Origin: Ceratothoa steindachneri
Taxonomy: Eukaryota > Arthropoda > Malacostraca > Isopoda > Cymothoidae
Direction of reading: 5' to 3'
Assembly: GCA_963969495.1 (NCBI GenBank)
Contig: OZ018330.1
Span: forward strand, 69,301,210 to 69,365,209
Length of the DNA stretch: 64,000 nt
In this document: positions 44,701-54,741 of the stretch, in pieces
Layout of the letters: each line of letters opens with the position of its first letter
Numbering within the stretch: the first letter of the stretch is position 1
The notes under the pieces: model-generated
Database searches by the model: none
The model's input: only the letters and a program-made list of their open reading frames with translations
What the model was told of the DNA's origin: nothing
Translations under genes and position numbers: made by a program

Positions 44701-45507
44701 AAGTCCCAAGAGGGGGTCGGCTTCCACGCCGTATCCCCTCTGTTTGAAGTCAGCGGGGCTCTACCAGGCGCTGCGTCTGTCTTCACGGCCGAGCTGGTGG
44801 CAATACACCACTCGGTACGGGAGATTACGCGACATGCCCGGTTCGGAGACCGGATTGTGATCTATAGCGACTCACAAAGCGCCCTGAGTGCTCTCGGGGC
44901 ATTGGAATCTCCGCATCCCCTGGTTCGCGATATCCGTGACGCCACGGTTTTGGCGAGCCGGGCAGATGTCGAGATTGTCTTCTGCTGGGTTCCTGGACAT
45001 GTAGGAATTGCGGGGAATGAGCGCGCCAAAGAGTCCGCGACGACTCTGCGACCGGACCAGCGTTTCGCTCTTCCTCACACCGACTACATGGCAGGAATAC
45101 GGGCAGCTCTTCGGACTGCTTGGCAAAGAAGATGGGAGACAGTCGAAGGGAACTTAAAGTTGCGTGTCATTGCGCCGCGACTGTTCCCATGGACCTATCC
45201 CCCAATGCCGCGGCGGCTTCAGGTTGCTTTCTGTCGTCTCCGAATCGGACACACTCGTGTGACGCATCGCTATCTGGTGGAGCGCTCGCCTGCGCCCTAT
45301 TGCAACGACTGCGTCGTCCCCCAGACTGTTCGGCACATTCTTGTCGAATGTCCCAGTCTGGGTGATCTTCGCGCACGACACCTGTCCCGGTACCGGGATG
45401 GGCGGGGTCGCTACCGCCTGTCCCTTGTACTCGGGACGAGTGCGTGCACTTTGACTGGTGGACTTGCTAACTTTTTGGGGGCGGCCGGCCTTCTCCCTTT
45501 TTTTTAA
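41659..45507 (+). CDS. ORF2 polyprotein: AP endonuclease, RT, RNase H (RNase H Asp lost)
   Basis: The frame is open from just after a TAA at 41656-41658 to the TAA at 45505-45507 (1282 codons). No ATG occurs before 41905, and starting there would remove the endonuclease residues in QWNCRGL and FLQE, so the start is not AUG or the protein is made by -1 frameshift from ORF1. Approximate positions: endonuclease 48-255 (SDH near 251); RT 470-800 with FFDLEKAYDTAW (620), PQGSVLS (680), YVDD (711); RNase H 1007-1125 with YTDGSKS, E in TAELVAIH, YSDSQSAL, WVPGHVGIAGNERA; zinc finger C-x2-C-x7-H-x4-C near 1214. After NERA the four residues DEGA present in copy A are missing, removing the fourth metal-binding Asp of RNase H. 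Confidence 0.93.
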   Translation, partial: VLEGDSAFSALSGQQRPGFCPREAYGHSREGLQFEEGPRVSSELGLEGIFLQWNCRGLRANWEELRRLVSSRSPLAIFLQETMLGACPLPALPGCKGLATPPPRDGRAGGCAVYTRHDVSVLPFSLDTSFQPVAVQLQLDRRYTIISAYIPPSADFDAGDFRRVVARLPRPYLLLGDLNGRHPLWGDYSINPRGQVLADLIEELEMGVLNVDEFTHHCPRTASFSCLDLSLCSSDAQPDFDWGVVDDLHGSDHFPIQISFSGQLPPERPPRWCLARARWPAFQEMTEFSISVEEFRSVDEAVEFFSGNLIAVVLTTIPRTSGRFARRPLPWWSAECETALKQKRYAYMRYKRRPNDFTVAEFRRARARFRYISKHARRSSWRAYVSSLNGKTPLAEVWKRVKRIRGKFSQDPPPVLQENGTAISDPASVAESLATAFSAFSSRDAAPPAFNARRDVAEGRRLDFTSRGGEPFNDKFTVSELRSALASCADTAHGPDDVPYAMLRHLGERGMAFLLDLFNRIWVEGLLPDSWRIATVLAFRKPGRDHSTPTGFRPISLTSCVCKLMEKLVNVRLAFFLDSGGHLSSAQCGFRKFHSTSDALLRLENAVCLAFLRRQHYATVFFDLEKAYDTAWRYGIMETLHTMGARGRLPMFISEFLRDRRFRVRVGGALSGPKEQEEGVPQGSVLSVTLFALSINGITSVLPEDVLATLYVDDLSISFGAAQMPTLERRLQQALNRVSRYAEAHRFRFSLAKTKVVHFCRHPRLHPDPDFFLNGVRLDVVESHRFLGLVFDRRLTWEAHIRSLRVSCTRAMDILRSVTFSAWGADKATALLFYRSFVRSKLDYGCEFYASAAERLLRKVDSIHHTGLRLATGAFRTSPIESLLVDAGEMPLALRRVQCITRLYARARRLPQSPTALTASAADLDGAYAAERRQSYPKPFGFRARKLLREVDIALGPVAPLVLPRTPPWRVPHLAICRHASAPKACTAPGVLRSTFLEHTSCHAGTVPVYTDGSKSQEGVGFHAVSPLFEVSGALPGAASVFTAELVAIHHSVREITRHARFGDRIVIYSDSQSALSALGALESPHPLVRDIRDATVLASRADVEIVFCWVPGHVGIAGNERAKESATTLRPDQRFALPHTDYMAGIRAALRTAWQRRWETVEGNLKLRVIAPRLFPWTYPPMPRRLQVAFCRLRIGHTRVTHRYLVERSPAPYCNDCVVPQTVRHILVECPSLGDLRARHLSRYRDGRGRYRLSLVLGTSACTLTGGLANFLGAAGLLPFF

Positions 45508-45668
45508 CCAGGCTTAATTTTTGTTGTTGTTGTTGTTTTTGTTATTGTTTTGTTATTGTTATTTCTTTTTTGTTGTTCCCTGTTCCATTTTTTGAAGTAG
45601 CCTAGAACTAGGCTGTTTGTTTACGGCGACTTATGCCTAAGTCGGCAGTCGCCAGATAGCCCCTTAAA
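45508..45668 (+). other. 3' UTR of copy G with double stem-loop
   Basis: 161 bp. A T/G-rich stretch is followed by AGCCTA (45599-45604) pairing with TAGGCT (45609-45614). Then GGCGAC (45625-45630) pairs with GTCGCC (45648-45653), and TGCC (45634-45637) pairs with GGCA (45644-45647), giving a 10-bp stem with a 3-nt bulge and 6-nt loop. 'agatagccccttaaa' closes the element. Probable signal for priming of reverse transcription. Confidence 0.8.
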
Positions 45669-45682
45669 TCGTGCACATTGAC
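45669..45682 (+). repeat. Target-site duplication, right copy (copy G)
   Basis: TCGTGCACATTGAC, identical to 38797-38810. Confidence 0.95.
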
Positions 45683-45990
45683 TTCTGTACTATACGATTT
45701 TTTGGTGTAAGCTGGCTCCTCCAGTTTATTTTTTTTGTAGGTCGTATGTACCTGCACCGCGGGCAGGCGGGGCCTATCCCCCGACGCCGGAGCGCGCTTA
45801 CTTCTTGTGGCCTCTTTGCTTTCTTTTCTCTTTTTATTTGTTGTTCTTTAGCCAGTTCTTATCCTTTGTCTTTCTTTTTATCTTTGTTATTTTAATCTAG
45901 CCTAGTAGTATGCTGTGATCTGAGAACGGCGACTCTTGTCCTAGTAGACAGTCTACAGATGGGCTCTCAAAATTCAAAAATAAAAGATCC
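45683..45990 (+). mobile_element. I-like relic F, right part (ORF2 end and 3' UTR)
   Basis: Resumes relic F exactly where the left part stopped (end of ORF2, 'ttctgtactatacgattttttgg'), then the 3' UTR with 'gtaggtcgtatgtacctgcaccg' and a diverged hairpin region at 45898-45965. The tail is A-rich with interruptions. Confidence 0.88.
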
Positions 45991-48438
45991 ACCTAGTTGT
46001 CTCCTCGGGTTGGTTCTTCGATACCGATTTCGGCATCCCGGGAGATATTTTTTCCCGCAGCTTCACTTCGAGTAAGGTTTAGAATGGTTCCGGACATCTT
46101 CCATTTATCATCAATCCATCTTACAATTCTGCGAGGAACAATTCAGGCTGTAGGAATACTTATATAGATTTAACCTTCTCTCTAGTTCACAATTTTCTTG
46201 CTTTTGAAACTTTTCAAATCAGTTGAAAGCGCTTTATTTTTAATCATCATGGCACAATTTTGCAGTCTGACGTCCAGCTATTAAATGAGGTTATACAAAA
46301 CAAAACCCCTCCTCCCTAACACTAGCAGATATTCATTTGGCCAAATGCATCTCTGGAAAGTACATGATGCGCTTCTACACGCTGGTTCAGCGTACATGGT
46401 TGCTCTGTGTTGTAACGGGCTGTTATTCACTGAAACTAAATTATATTCATTTTGAGGTGTTTGATAATATTTTCTTTAGGTAGCGTCCCCTTTTTTATAT
46501 TGAAAATCCTCGCCAAACGCCTAGGGTGTTGATATCTTAGCATTATTATTTTTGTATTGTTCACAACAAAAGAACGATCTTGATATTAGTGTATTCGTAA
46601 AACCCCCAAACTACCCTTTCCATCTGCCCCGCGGTTGCAGCGTTGGACCAATGTTATTTGGCATTCTGGTTGTATCTCTGTTATTCACGTGCCTGAAGTA
46701 TGGCACGTTTCTGTATTGCTGTTGGCTAAGGCTTTCCTCCCCCCCCCGCCTTCTATCTCTCTCTGACACACAGGCGCACATGCACTATACAGCTTTACAA
46801 GGAGCGGTTCGAAACATTAATGCAGGGGGCTCTCTCTCTAGTTTCCCGTTTCGCAAGATTTCTTGCTTCGACTCTCGGGCATTGTCGAAATCCTTATCCG
46901 GCAACGACCTGACCAAGGTATTTATTTTGCCCATCCCGTCTCGAAACAAAAATCCTTCCTTCCTTCTTTCTAAGCGGGTTCAACTTCTGCCCTTGACTGC
47001 ATGCATCCCTTGTTCCAAGAAAACTTGAACTAAAGGTAGGCGAGCCAGCCCAGAAACGAGGCTCCAGGAGGCATTGTCAGTATGGCGCGGGCTCTACGCA
47101 CGCGCCTTTGCCCCCGGAGGCTTCGATTCCAGGGTCCCTTCCTTCCCGTCGCTCTAATTACGACTGCTCGACCTTCCCCGCGAGGGCGCCCTATTCCTCG
47201 GACCTTTCTTGCTCTTTGTCTGAACTTGATCTCGAAGGATTCTAATAATCCTTCCTCTCCCACTATTTTGGGTTTACAATACTTGCTATTGCTGTCCTTA
47301 ACCCTTTTCACCATTCCTGTTTTTTTTCATTAAATAATATTCCTCCCATCATTCTTCTCCCCCCGACTCGAGGATGTAATGGGAGTAAAAGGCGGACTTA
47401 AAAAAGTCATGGGTTCCTCGATAGACCCAGCTACCTGGAATTTGTTCCTACCCTGCTCTAGTCATTTTTAGCCTCTCTCTCTCCATTTGACTCATCCCCC
47501 CGCCCCCTCATTCTCGTTCCATCACACCTGTTTCGGTTTTCTTTTTAATTAACTCGAGGGTCTTCCCCCTTTTTTTCTCCATTCCCTCTCATCCTACGCT
47601 CGCTTTTAATGGCCTCCAAATGCGCTCACAATGTCTTCCCATCATCCTAGTGCTAGTGTTGTTTTTTGAGGGAGTGGATGGACCGGTGGTGATGTTACTA
47701 ATACTAAAACATAACCAATAAATATATCTCACCCGGAAAGGTTGTAAGGAGAGAAAATAGTAAAGGCGTGAGAAGGGAATATTTGTGGAAGATAGACACG
47801 GGCCCTGGGGCTTGGACGGCACACAGTCCTCCGGATGTTCAGCCCAGTCTATATTTCTTCTCATTTCCTATGCTCCGTCTGTCATTTGATGACTGGCCTT
47901 TGTTTCTTTTTCCTCCGATCGATTTCCTTTTATGAAGCATAAAAATCCATTGCAGTAAAAAATAATCCCTATTTTTCCCTGCCCTTTATTTTATCTTATT
48001 TTTGCTCCTGAACCTACGCTCTGTTAGATTAAAGAGAGTCGTGCCCCATTGCCAACCCCGATTCCTAGTTCAAAGAAAACGACCTCTTGCGCCCGAGGTC
48101 AGCCGTGGCTTGCCCCCTGCCTCGGACTGCCCCTTGCGTACGATCACGCGACCTTTTCCGGCTCTTGTTTGTCATTCCCCGCACGCTCATCCCATCTTGT
48201 GGATATGTTTGAGGCCGATGCAATTATGGTATCCTGACGGCGTGTAAGGCGAACAACCAATGGCACACACGCCGTCAGGATACCTCGTCTCTTCGTTAAC
48301 GTTTATTGTATGCCATCCCAAGGGCAGGCCTCAGAATTAGAAGGATTTTATGCACTTATTCCTGTCATCAGTTATTCTTGTCATGTTTCACCCTCATCAA
48401 TGATGCATCACCGTATATTTTTTATTACTAGCTGCTTT
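45991..48438. other. Unannotated sequence, no gene recognised
   Basis: Pyrimidine-rich, low in long open frames. Open segments at 46552-47028 (+) and 47589-47864 (-) have no motif I recognise and pyrimidine-biased composition, so I do not call them genes. The only structured feature seen is the inverted repeat at 48228-48284. Confidence 0.4.
48228..48284. repeat. Perfect 18-bp inverted repeat, 21-nt loop
   Basis: GGTATCCTGACGGCGTGT (48228-48245) and its exact reverse complement (48267-48284). It is not followed by a T-run and lies in unannotated DNA about 150 bp before the piggyBac relic. Confidence 0.9.
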
Positions 48439-48689
48439 TTAACTCTTTGAGGCACAGGATTTTGCACACCCCAAAAATATTTCCATGAAATTTAATTAAT
48501 GCAACCTTTTCTAACCTATATACCTCTTATAAGTGCATAATAATTTATTTTTTTATATTTTTTATGAAATTAGTGATGTGGGTTATCAAGTGACCCACTA
48601 TGCAGTAAATAACTAGAAAATAACTAAATATTAAATCCCGTTTTGCATAGCAGCTTTAAATATTATTATTCATGGTATTTTTGAAAGCA

Positions 48690-50209
48690 TTTTTTGTTAT
48701 AAGCAAGGAATGGAGGCACTTTGCATATAGAGTAACCCCAGTTTGTTCGAACTTATTTTGCTACACAAAGCACATCTTCTTGTCACACACTCTGGTTGAT
48801 GAGCCGATTCTGATCTGCGCACTTCAATTGATACTGACGGCTTGCCTTTCTTTATCTGAATGATATTCTTATCAGATCTTCTTCGTTTTGTTCGCAGGCG
48901 TGCGACAAAATCCCCAATGCACTTCAACTTAAACTCCTTCAAACTTGCTTCAGTGTCGAATCTTTTGTATGAAATATATGCATTCACAATGGCGGCATCG
49001 AGAAAATAGAAAAAAAAATCCGATACCACCACTTCTTCGCCCTGCGATCCAATCTGTAGCTTGAATGTAGCTGATCAAAGATGTCGACACTATTCATGTG
49101 ATTATTATACTCAGAAACGCGGAGAGTGGGCATGGAATATTGAGTTTTGAACCATCATTTGTCGTTCTCTTTACACTTATTTCTTTAAGATCATGAAAGT
49201 TACTAAGTACATGAACTGGTTTCTTATCCATCCATTTTACTGCACAAACTCCATTATTATTGACGAAAGATTCATGTACCTCTCCCTTTCCCTATTTCAT
49301 TTTAGACTTAGAAAAGCAGGGCAAATTCCTCCTTGATGTGTTTACTGTTCCACATGCATTATTTTTGCTTTTCTTCAGGTTTCCTAATAATGCTACACTC
49401 GTAAAATAGTTGCCAAAAAAGACCCCGTGTTCTTGCCCCGCAAGATCGTTTGTTAGATCAGTTACAACCCTTTCACCAAGATTTGTTGTAACCTTGTTTC
49501 AAACTTTAAACAATACCCAGTTTTATCAGCCGACTCAGTTTTATTGGGCATATATTGTTTCAGTGAACTCCTCCTATCTTTGACTCATCAACTGAAACAA
49601 TGGAACTTGGATTAAAATTATTTGGCATGAATAGATTATCGTTCAGATGAACATGACTTAGAAGCCACCCAAATCTATTTACGGTCATTAACTGACTTAG
49701 AAACTGATGGTGTTACACAGGGTGTGTACTCCAATAATCCCGATAGCTTGGAAGCTAAGTTAGTGCCAATAAATGTTTTTATTTCTTCTTCATTGATTGG
49801 AGCGTATCTCGTTCCTTCTTGCTCTGCATACAAATTCGTTTGAAACGCAATATGGGAGATCATATCATCAGAAATGAAATGGCTACATATATCATAAGGT
49901 GAAAGATTGTCAAGGTCGCACAATTTTTTTCTATCTAGGCCCACCTTCAGATGAAAACGTTCCAGCAGGAACAATATTACCGTTCTTATTCCAAATTAAT
50001 TTTTCTTCTACCTTTGGATTGTTTTCTACACATTTAACGTCAGTTTTCATCCTCATCACTTCCAGACACTTCTTTTAAAGTCATCTCCTGACCAACCTCT
50101 TCTGTTACCTGATCCAAAGTCGCTTCCAGTCTGTTCATGATTCAGAATCTAAAGGGATGTCGTATAATACCACACTGGTGTCTTCGTCGTTTAGAGAATT
50201 AGTTGCCAT
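48690..50209 (-). pseudogene. piggyBac transposase, decayed
   Basis: Minus strand from ATG 50209 (MATNSLNDEDTSVVLYDIP, acidic N-terminus as in the family). 49974-49675 reads DNLSPYDICSHFISDDMI, then IAFQTNLYAEQEGTRY and INEEEIKTFIGTN, matching the start of the piggyBac transposase domain. 49032-48697 carries the C-terminal part ([20 protein letters not shown]) followed by the start of a Cys-rich tail (CALCSK). The middle (49100-49670) is broken by several frameshifts and stops. Inactive. Confidence 0.83.
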
Positions 50210-50629
50210 TGTAGCCTAACCAAAAAAATTACATAAGAATTAGCAATACAACTAAAAATATTTGTTCAATATAATAAATAATATGTGTTCTCGTGGAGAA
50301 AGAAAGGAACTAGGCGAGTGAGACTCGTAGGTAGGCCCAATGCGTTTTTTCAAATCAGTAAATAACCGTACATGTATAGCTTGAAAGGCTTGGTGGGATA
50401 GTGTATTAGTTTTTCTAATTAACTGACTGACACATTAATTTTATAAATATTATTTATTAGTTTTTCTAATTAACTTTTTCTCAACATATTACTCTCCCTA
50501 ATAAATAACAAAGATAAGCATCTTCGAAAACGTATTAGGCCTGTTACGCTGCAAACATCACATAAGAAGCACTTTCTATCTATCCTCTGAGGCGAGATAC
50601 ATAGAAAATTAATAATTGTCTGAGGTGGG

Positions 50630-50637
50630 CTACGCGA
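50630..50637 (+). repeat. 8-bp target-site duplication, left (hAT-2)
   Basis: CTACGCGA, identical to 53254-53261. Confidence 0.95.
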
Positions 50638-53253
50638 CAGGGCTGCCGAAATGAAATGGTTACAATTTTGCTCATTTTGCTTCAAAAGGTTACAATGGTT
50701 ACATTTGGGTATTTTTGGTTACATTTGTAACATTTCATCATAATATTTTTAAAATTTAACTTAAATTAAAAAAAAACATTAATTATTATCAATTTTCTTT
50801 TGTTTGGTTCCAAAAACCAATCATATATTATATTTAAAACTAAAATTGCTGATCGTGAATTATAATTGGCTGATAATTAATCAGTCTCTTTTCAAACAAT
50901 GATTTGATTGGCCAATAGGCATGCATATAAAGAATCTTGAACGTCTAGCTACGATAAGCGATTTGTAAACTCGCTCTTATTGGTCAATTCATTTATAGGT
51001 TCCAATTCCATAATGCATTCCCCTTCGCCTTCCGGCATCAATGTAAAAATTTCTTATTCTTGTGTGCCGAGTGATCTTGATTTTTTAAAGATTTAAATTA
51101 TCACCCCATCTCAATATGAGTGACAGTGATGACGATACTTATAATAGAGCTGAATGCAGTACCCCTAAGAAGAAACAAAAAATTACTGGAATAAAACGCT
51201 TGATTAAAATAGCATCACATACATATTTCAATGACAAAAGATTTTCTTCATGGCTGCAAGTGAGTAAATATGACGGTAACAAAGGATTCTGTAAATTGTG
51301 CAGTGTTGAAATTTCAGGTGCCCTTACACACATTGAAAGACACGAAACCTCGGAAAAGCATAAAAAGAACATAAGAGTAATAAAAACTTAAAGCTAACTG
51401 ATTTTATAACTTCACAGCATTCTTCTCAGAATCAGAAGGTTGTAGCTGCTGAGCTTAAACTTTGTGCATTTGTTGGTGAACACAATTTGCCTATTGTTCT
51501 TTTAGACCATTTGGCAGGTCTTATTACCAATGTATGCCCAGATTCGACTATTGCTAAAGATATAAAGTGCGCAAGAACCAAAGGCACAAGTATTTTTTTC
51601 CAATGTGATTGGCCCTTATGCTTTGAATAATCTATTGTCTAGGATAAAAACAACAAAATTTTCACTTATAATTGATGAAACAACCGATGTATCTACACTG
51701 AAACAACTTGCTTTGGTTGTGAGGTATTATGAGGAAGAAATTAAGAAAACTGTGGAAAAATTTCTGACCCTAATAGAAATCAAGTTTTTTGATGACCATG
51801 AAATTCCTTTTGAAAACCTAATCGGTTTTGCTAGTGATAATGCCAGTGTGATGATGGGGAACAAGGATGGGGTTCAAAAACTACTTAAAGAGAAAAATCC
51901 TGATTTATTTCTGCAACCATTTGTGTGTCATTATATACAACTGTGTGCTTCCAAAGCTTGTCTTGAATTGCCTCGGCAACTAGAGGAGTTAGTAAGAAAT
52001 ATTTCTCCATACATTAGCAATTTCAAAGTTTTGCAAAAATTAGCCAGCATAAGATTCTTCATCTTAGCTCTACTAGATGTGGCTATCTTTGGAAAATGTA
52101 GTTAAACGAATATTGGATCAATGGCCAACACTTTTGTTATTTTTCACCACAGCTAGTTTTGAGGATGAGATTCCAATGGCTACGAAAATATTTGAGGAAT
52201 TGCAGAAGCCAATAACAAAAATGTATTTTTCATTTTTAGCCTATATATTGCCATGTGTTAATAAGATTAATTTTGAGTTTCAGGCTGAATCATTTAGACT
52301 GCACAAATTGAAATATTCTATAACTAGATGCATGAAAGCCATTTTGGGCAATTTTATAAAGCAAGAAATTGTAAAAGCCAATGAAATTGAGGACATTGAT
52401 ATTAGCTATTCTGCAAATTACATTAAACTAGAAAATGTTTATTGTGGTGTTATTCCTGAAAGCATTTACATACATGCAAAACTCAGAAACCATTTGTGAG
52501 GAAGACCTTCAAGAATATTGAATTAATACATTCAACTTTTATGTGCGTGTTTCGAAAGAAATGATGAATTGCTTCTTATCTTCGAATTTGCTTTCTAATT
52601 TAAATAAGTTAGAAGCATTAGATCCAACCAATGTTTCCGAAGGGAAACCTACGTCAATCATCCCTTTGGCAATGAAGTTTCTGAATCTTTTGAGTACAGA
52701 TCAATATGAAGCCATCAATAGTGAAAGGAGAGAATTGACTCTTCAGGATGAATTTTGTTTCAAAGAAATTGAACCTGAAAAATTTTGGCATCTTATTTCA
52801 TTGGAAAAAATGCGGAGATCAACCCCGCTATGCTTTGTTAAGTAAATTTATGTTTCACATGTTGGCTTTACCCCACTCTTCAGCAGCTGCAGAAAGAATA
52901 TTTCCTCTTTTGAATAATATGAAAGTAAAAAATCGCTCAAGTTTAAAGATAAGCACAGTAAATGCATTCCAAGTCAATGCTTCACGAAATCAATTGCACG
53001 AAGTGGAGTCCAGCAGAAGATCTTTGCACGAAATTAAGCGAAAAGCATCGATCGGTATCTGCAAAAAAGGAGGAAGAAAAGGATGAAGATATTACTTTTT
53101 AAGTAAAAAATAATAAGGTAAATACATTATTTTTATGGCATTAATTATATTTGTCTTTAATATAAATATTACAATAGTGGTTACATTTTCACGATTTAGG
53201 TTACATTTTGATTTTTTTTGGTTACAATTGCCCCCCAAATTTCGGCAGCCCTG
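50638..53253 (+). mobile_element. hAT transposon hAT-2, inserted in the piggyBac relic
   Basis: 2616 bp with terminal inverted repeats CAGGGCTGCCGAAAT at the left and its reverse complement at the right end, bounded by a perfect 8-bp duplication CTACGCGA. Both are hallmarks of hAT elements. It is AT-rich and holds one transposase pseudogene on the + strand. Confidence 0.96.
51116..53095 (+). pseudogene. hAT transposase of hAT-2, frameshifted
   Basis: Starts at ATG 51116 (MSDSDDDTYNRAECSTPKKK). Zinc finger near 51290-51355 (FCKLCSVEI and HIERHETSEKHKKN). After a broken stretch at 51391-51610, the core reads FSLIIDETTDVSTLKQLALV (first catalytic Asp, near 51658) and IGFASDNASVMMGNKDGVQ, with CHYIQLCASKACLELP. 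Further segments lie at 52077-52499 and 52543-52845. The C-terminal dimerisation motif is MLALPHSSAAAERIFPLLNN near 52859-52918. At least three frameshifts separate these frames. The family resembles hAT-derived proteins with zinc fingers of the KIAA1586 or ZMYM type; that label is from memory. Confidence 0.85.
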
Positions 53254-53261
53254 CTACGCGA
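53254..53261 (+). repeat. 8-bp target-site duplication, right (hAT-2)
   Basis: CTACGCGA, identical to 50630-50637. Confidence 0.95.
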
Positions 53262-53368
53262 TAAACCCAAGAGCTTCAAAGGTAGATAAATATTTAAATG
53301 TGGTTTATGCATCAAAATGTGTAGAAGAGGTGGGTTAAATGATGAACCATGAACCTTCAAAGGGTTAA

Positions 53369-54733
53369 AATCTTTACTATCCTTTCTTAAGATGAAATGA
53401 ATGCGTTTTTAGAAAGGAAAAAAGAAAATTAATGCAAAATAGGACTTATAATAAATAAATTTAACGTAAAGCGCCTATCAATGACTTGCAATTTACTGAC
53501 GGCGTCGTAGAGGAAGGAAATATATAACGATTAAAATGCTACCTACACTAAAGAAAAGTTGTAGTTTTTGTCCTTTAATCGAACTCATTATTATTTTTTT
53601 AAGAGTTTAACTAATTGTTTTGAGTGTAAAACTAATGTACGAGCTCCGTTTCAATTGTTGCATTTGTAAGTTCGTAATGCACATCCCAAGTTGAGCGGGA
53701 CCATATTTTCGGGTAAGCTGTCGTCACATTGAGCGTGTACTCATTTGCCAAAGCTTACGATTGCTTGAAATGAACGAATCACCATTTGGCACAATTTGAT
53801 TATTATACTTTTAGGGGTCATTTTGTCGGTTAGGATGAAAATGCACAAAGGGCTTGAAGGAGCCGTTCATTGCACCATCGGGAGATATTGTCAAAATGGC
53901 TCAATCTGGTTGCTCGTCATTGGTTTTCACTTGTACGAGTGTGACTAATCGTCTTCGAATTGGGCACATTCGCGGGACCACCGTCACTTGATGGTACGAT
54001 GCCCTGCACCTTACTGTGACGACTGCGTTGTCGCCAGACTTCATTTAATAGAATGTACAAATAAATTATTTATCTCAAACCCTGCCCTTGAGCATTTCCA
54101 CAACCTTATCATAGGTAAAATGTTAGATTGAATTTCCTCGTAAAATTTTTGTTTTCTTTACTTAAATGTAAGAAAGGTGTATTGATACCACTATTAATTG
54201 TTTTTTATCATTAAAAGGTAGCGAAATAACACTTATTAAGTTCGGCAAACGTCTCTATTCATTTAGGGTTATGCAAAAAATTGTTAACATAATTATAAAG
54301 TAATGGTAAACTAAGAAGCCTTATGTATCCATCATGAAATAACTCTCGTCCACTTTGCATTCTCGAGATTGCCAAGCGCGCCTTTTGGGAGAATTCACTT
54401 TGCAAATTGACTATAATTATAAATAAATAACTGCTGGTGGGAAGAAAATTATTCCTATTTGAATCTTGAAGACCAGTTTCCCACACCATATAAGTGTATG
54501 CAGCGGTTTACCCCGTTTCTACATAGGCTTATGTATATGTTAGTCATAGGATTTTATATCTTCATTTATTTGCACCAAGTTGTTTTTTTCTTTGTTATTT
54601 ATGCTGTTTGAACCAATTAAAAAATGAGAGATATCTGCAGTCGGTTTTGGAAGGATATACCAAGTTGTTAGCACTTTACAAACGAACCAATACATACTTA
54701 GAAATCACGTAGAACAAACACACTGTTTGCTGA
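53369..54733. other. AT-rich sequence with one small I-like fragment
   Basis: Nothing recognised apart from 53944-54046, listed separately. No open frame with a known product. Confidence 0.4.
53944..54046 (+). mobile_element. ~100-bp internal I-like fragment (C-terminal finger region)
   Basis: 'cgtcttcgaattgggcacat' to 'gactgcgttgtcgccagact' matches the ORF2 region encoding the C-terminal zinc finger. Neither a 3' UTR nor a tail follows. Confidence 0.82.
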
Positions 54734-54741
54734 CTTTAGAC

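Larger units (their letters stand above)
38811..45668 (+). mobile_element. Complete I-like non-LTR retrotransposon, copy G (6858 bp)
   Basis: The only complete copy: 5' UTR, intact ORF1, intact ORF2 and 3' UTR, bounded by a perfect 14-bp direct repeat. The 5' end 'cccgtaagggg' matches the other 5' ends at 15395 and 61263. The tail is a short 'ccccttaaa' rather than a long poly-A. It landed in the end of the ORF2 of relic F. The domain set and two-ORF layout fit the RNase H-bearing clades of the I/Jockey superfamily; I cannot place the clade. Open frames and a perfect duplication indicate a recent insertion, but see the RNase H defect in ORF2. Confidence 0.96.
48443..53364 (-). mobile_element. 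piggyBac-like transposon relic (contains a hAT insertion)
   Basis: TTAA at 48439-48442 and 53365-53368 flanks ends that match as inverted repeats (left CTCTTTGAGG, right reverse complement CCCTTTGAAGG). Removing the internal hAT and one duplicated octamer leaves about 2.3 kb, a normal piggyBac size. The transposase relic is on the minus strand. The TTAA target and terminal CCC/CTC are as expected for the superfamily. Confidence 0.85.

Noticed and set aside
46552..47028. 158-codon open segment on the + strand
   Set aside because: Composition is pyrimidine-biased and no domain or family resemblance is visible. An open frame of this length is expected by chance in such sequence.
47030..47333. 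GC-rich stretch that might be a host exon ('ggcgcgggctctacgcacgcgcc')
   Set aside because: Neither strand gives a recognisable protein and no splice sites bracket it convincingly.
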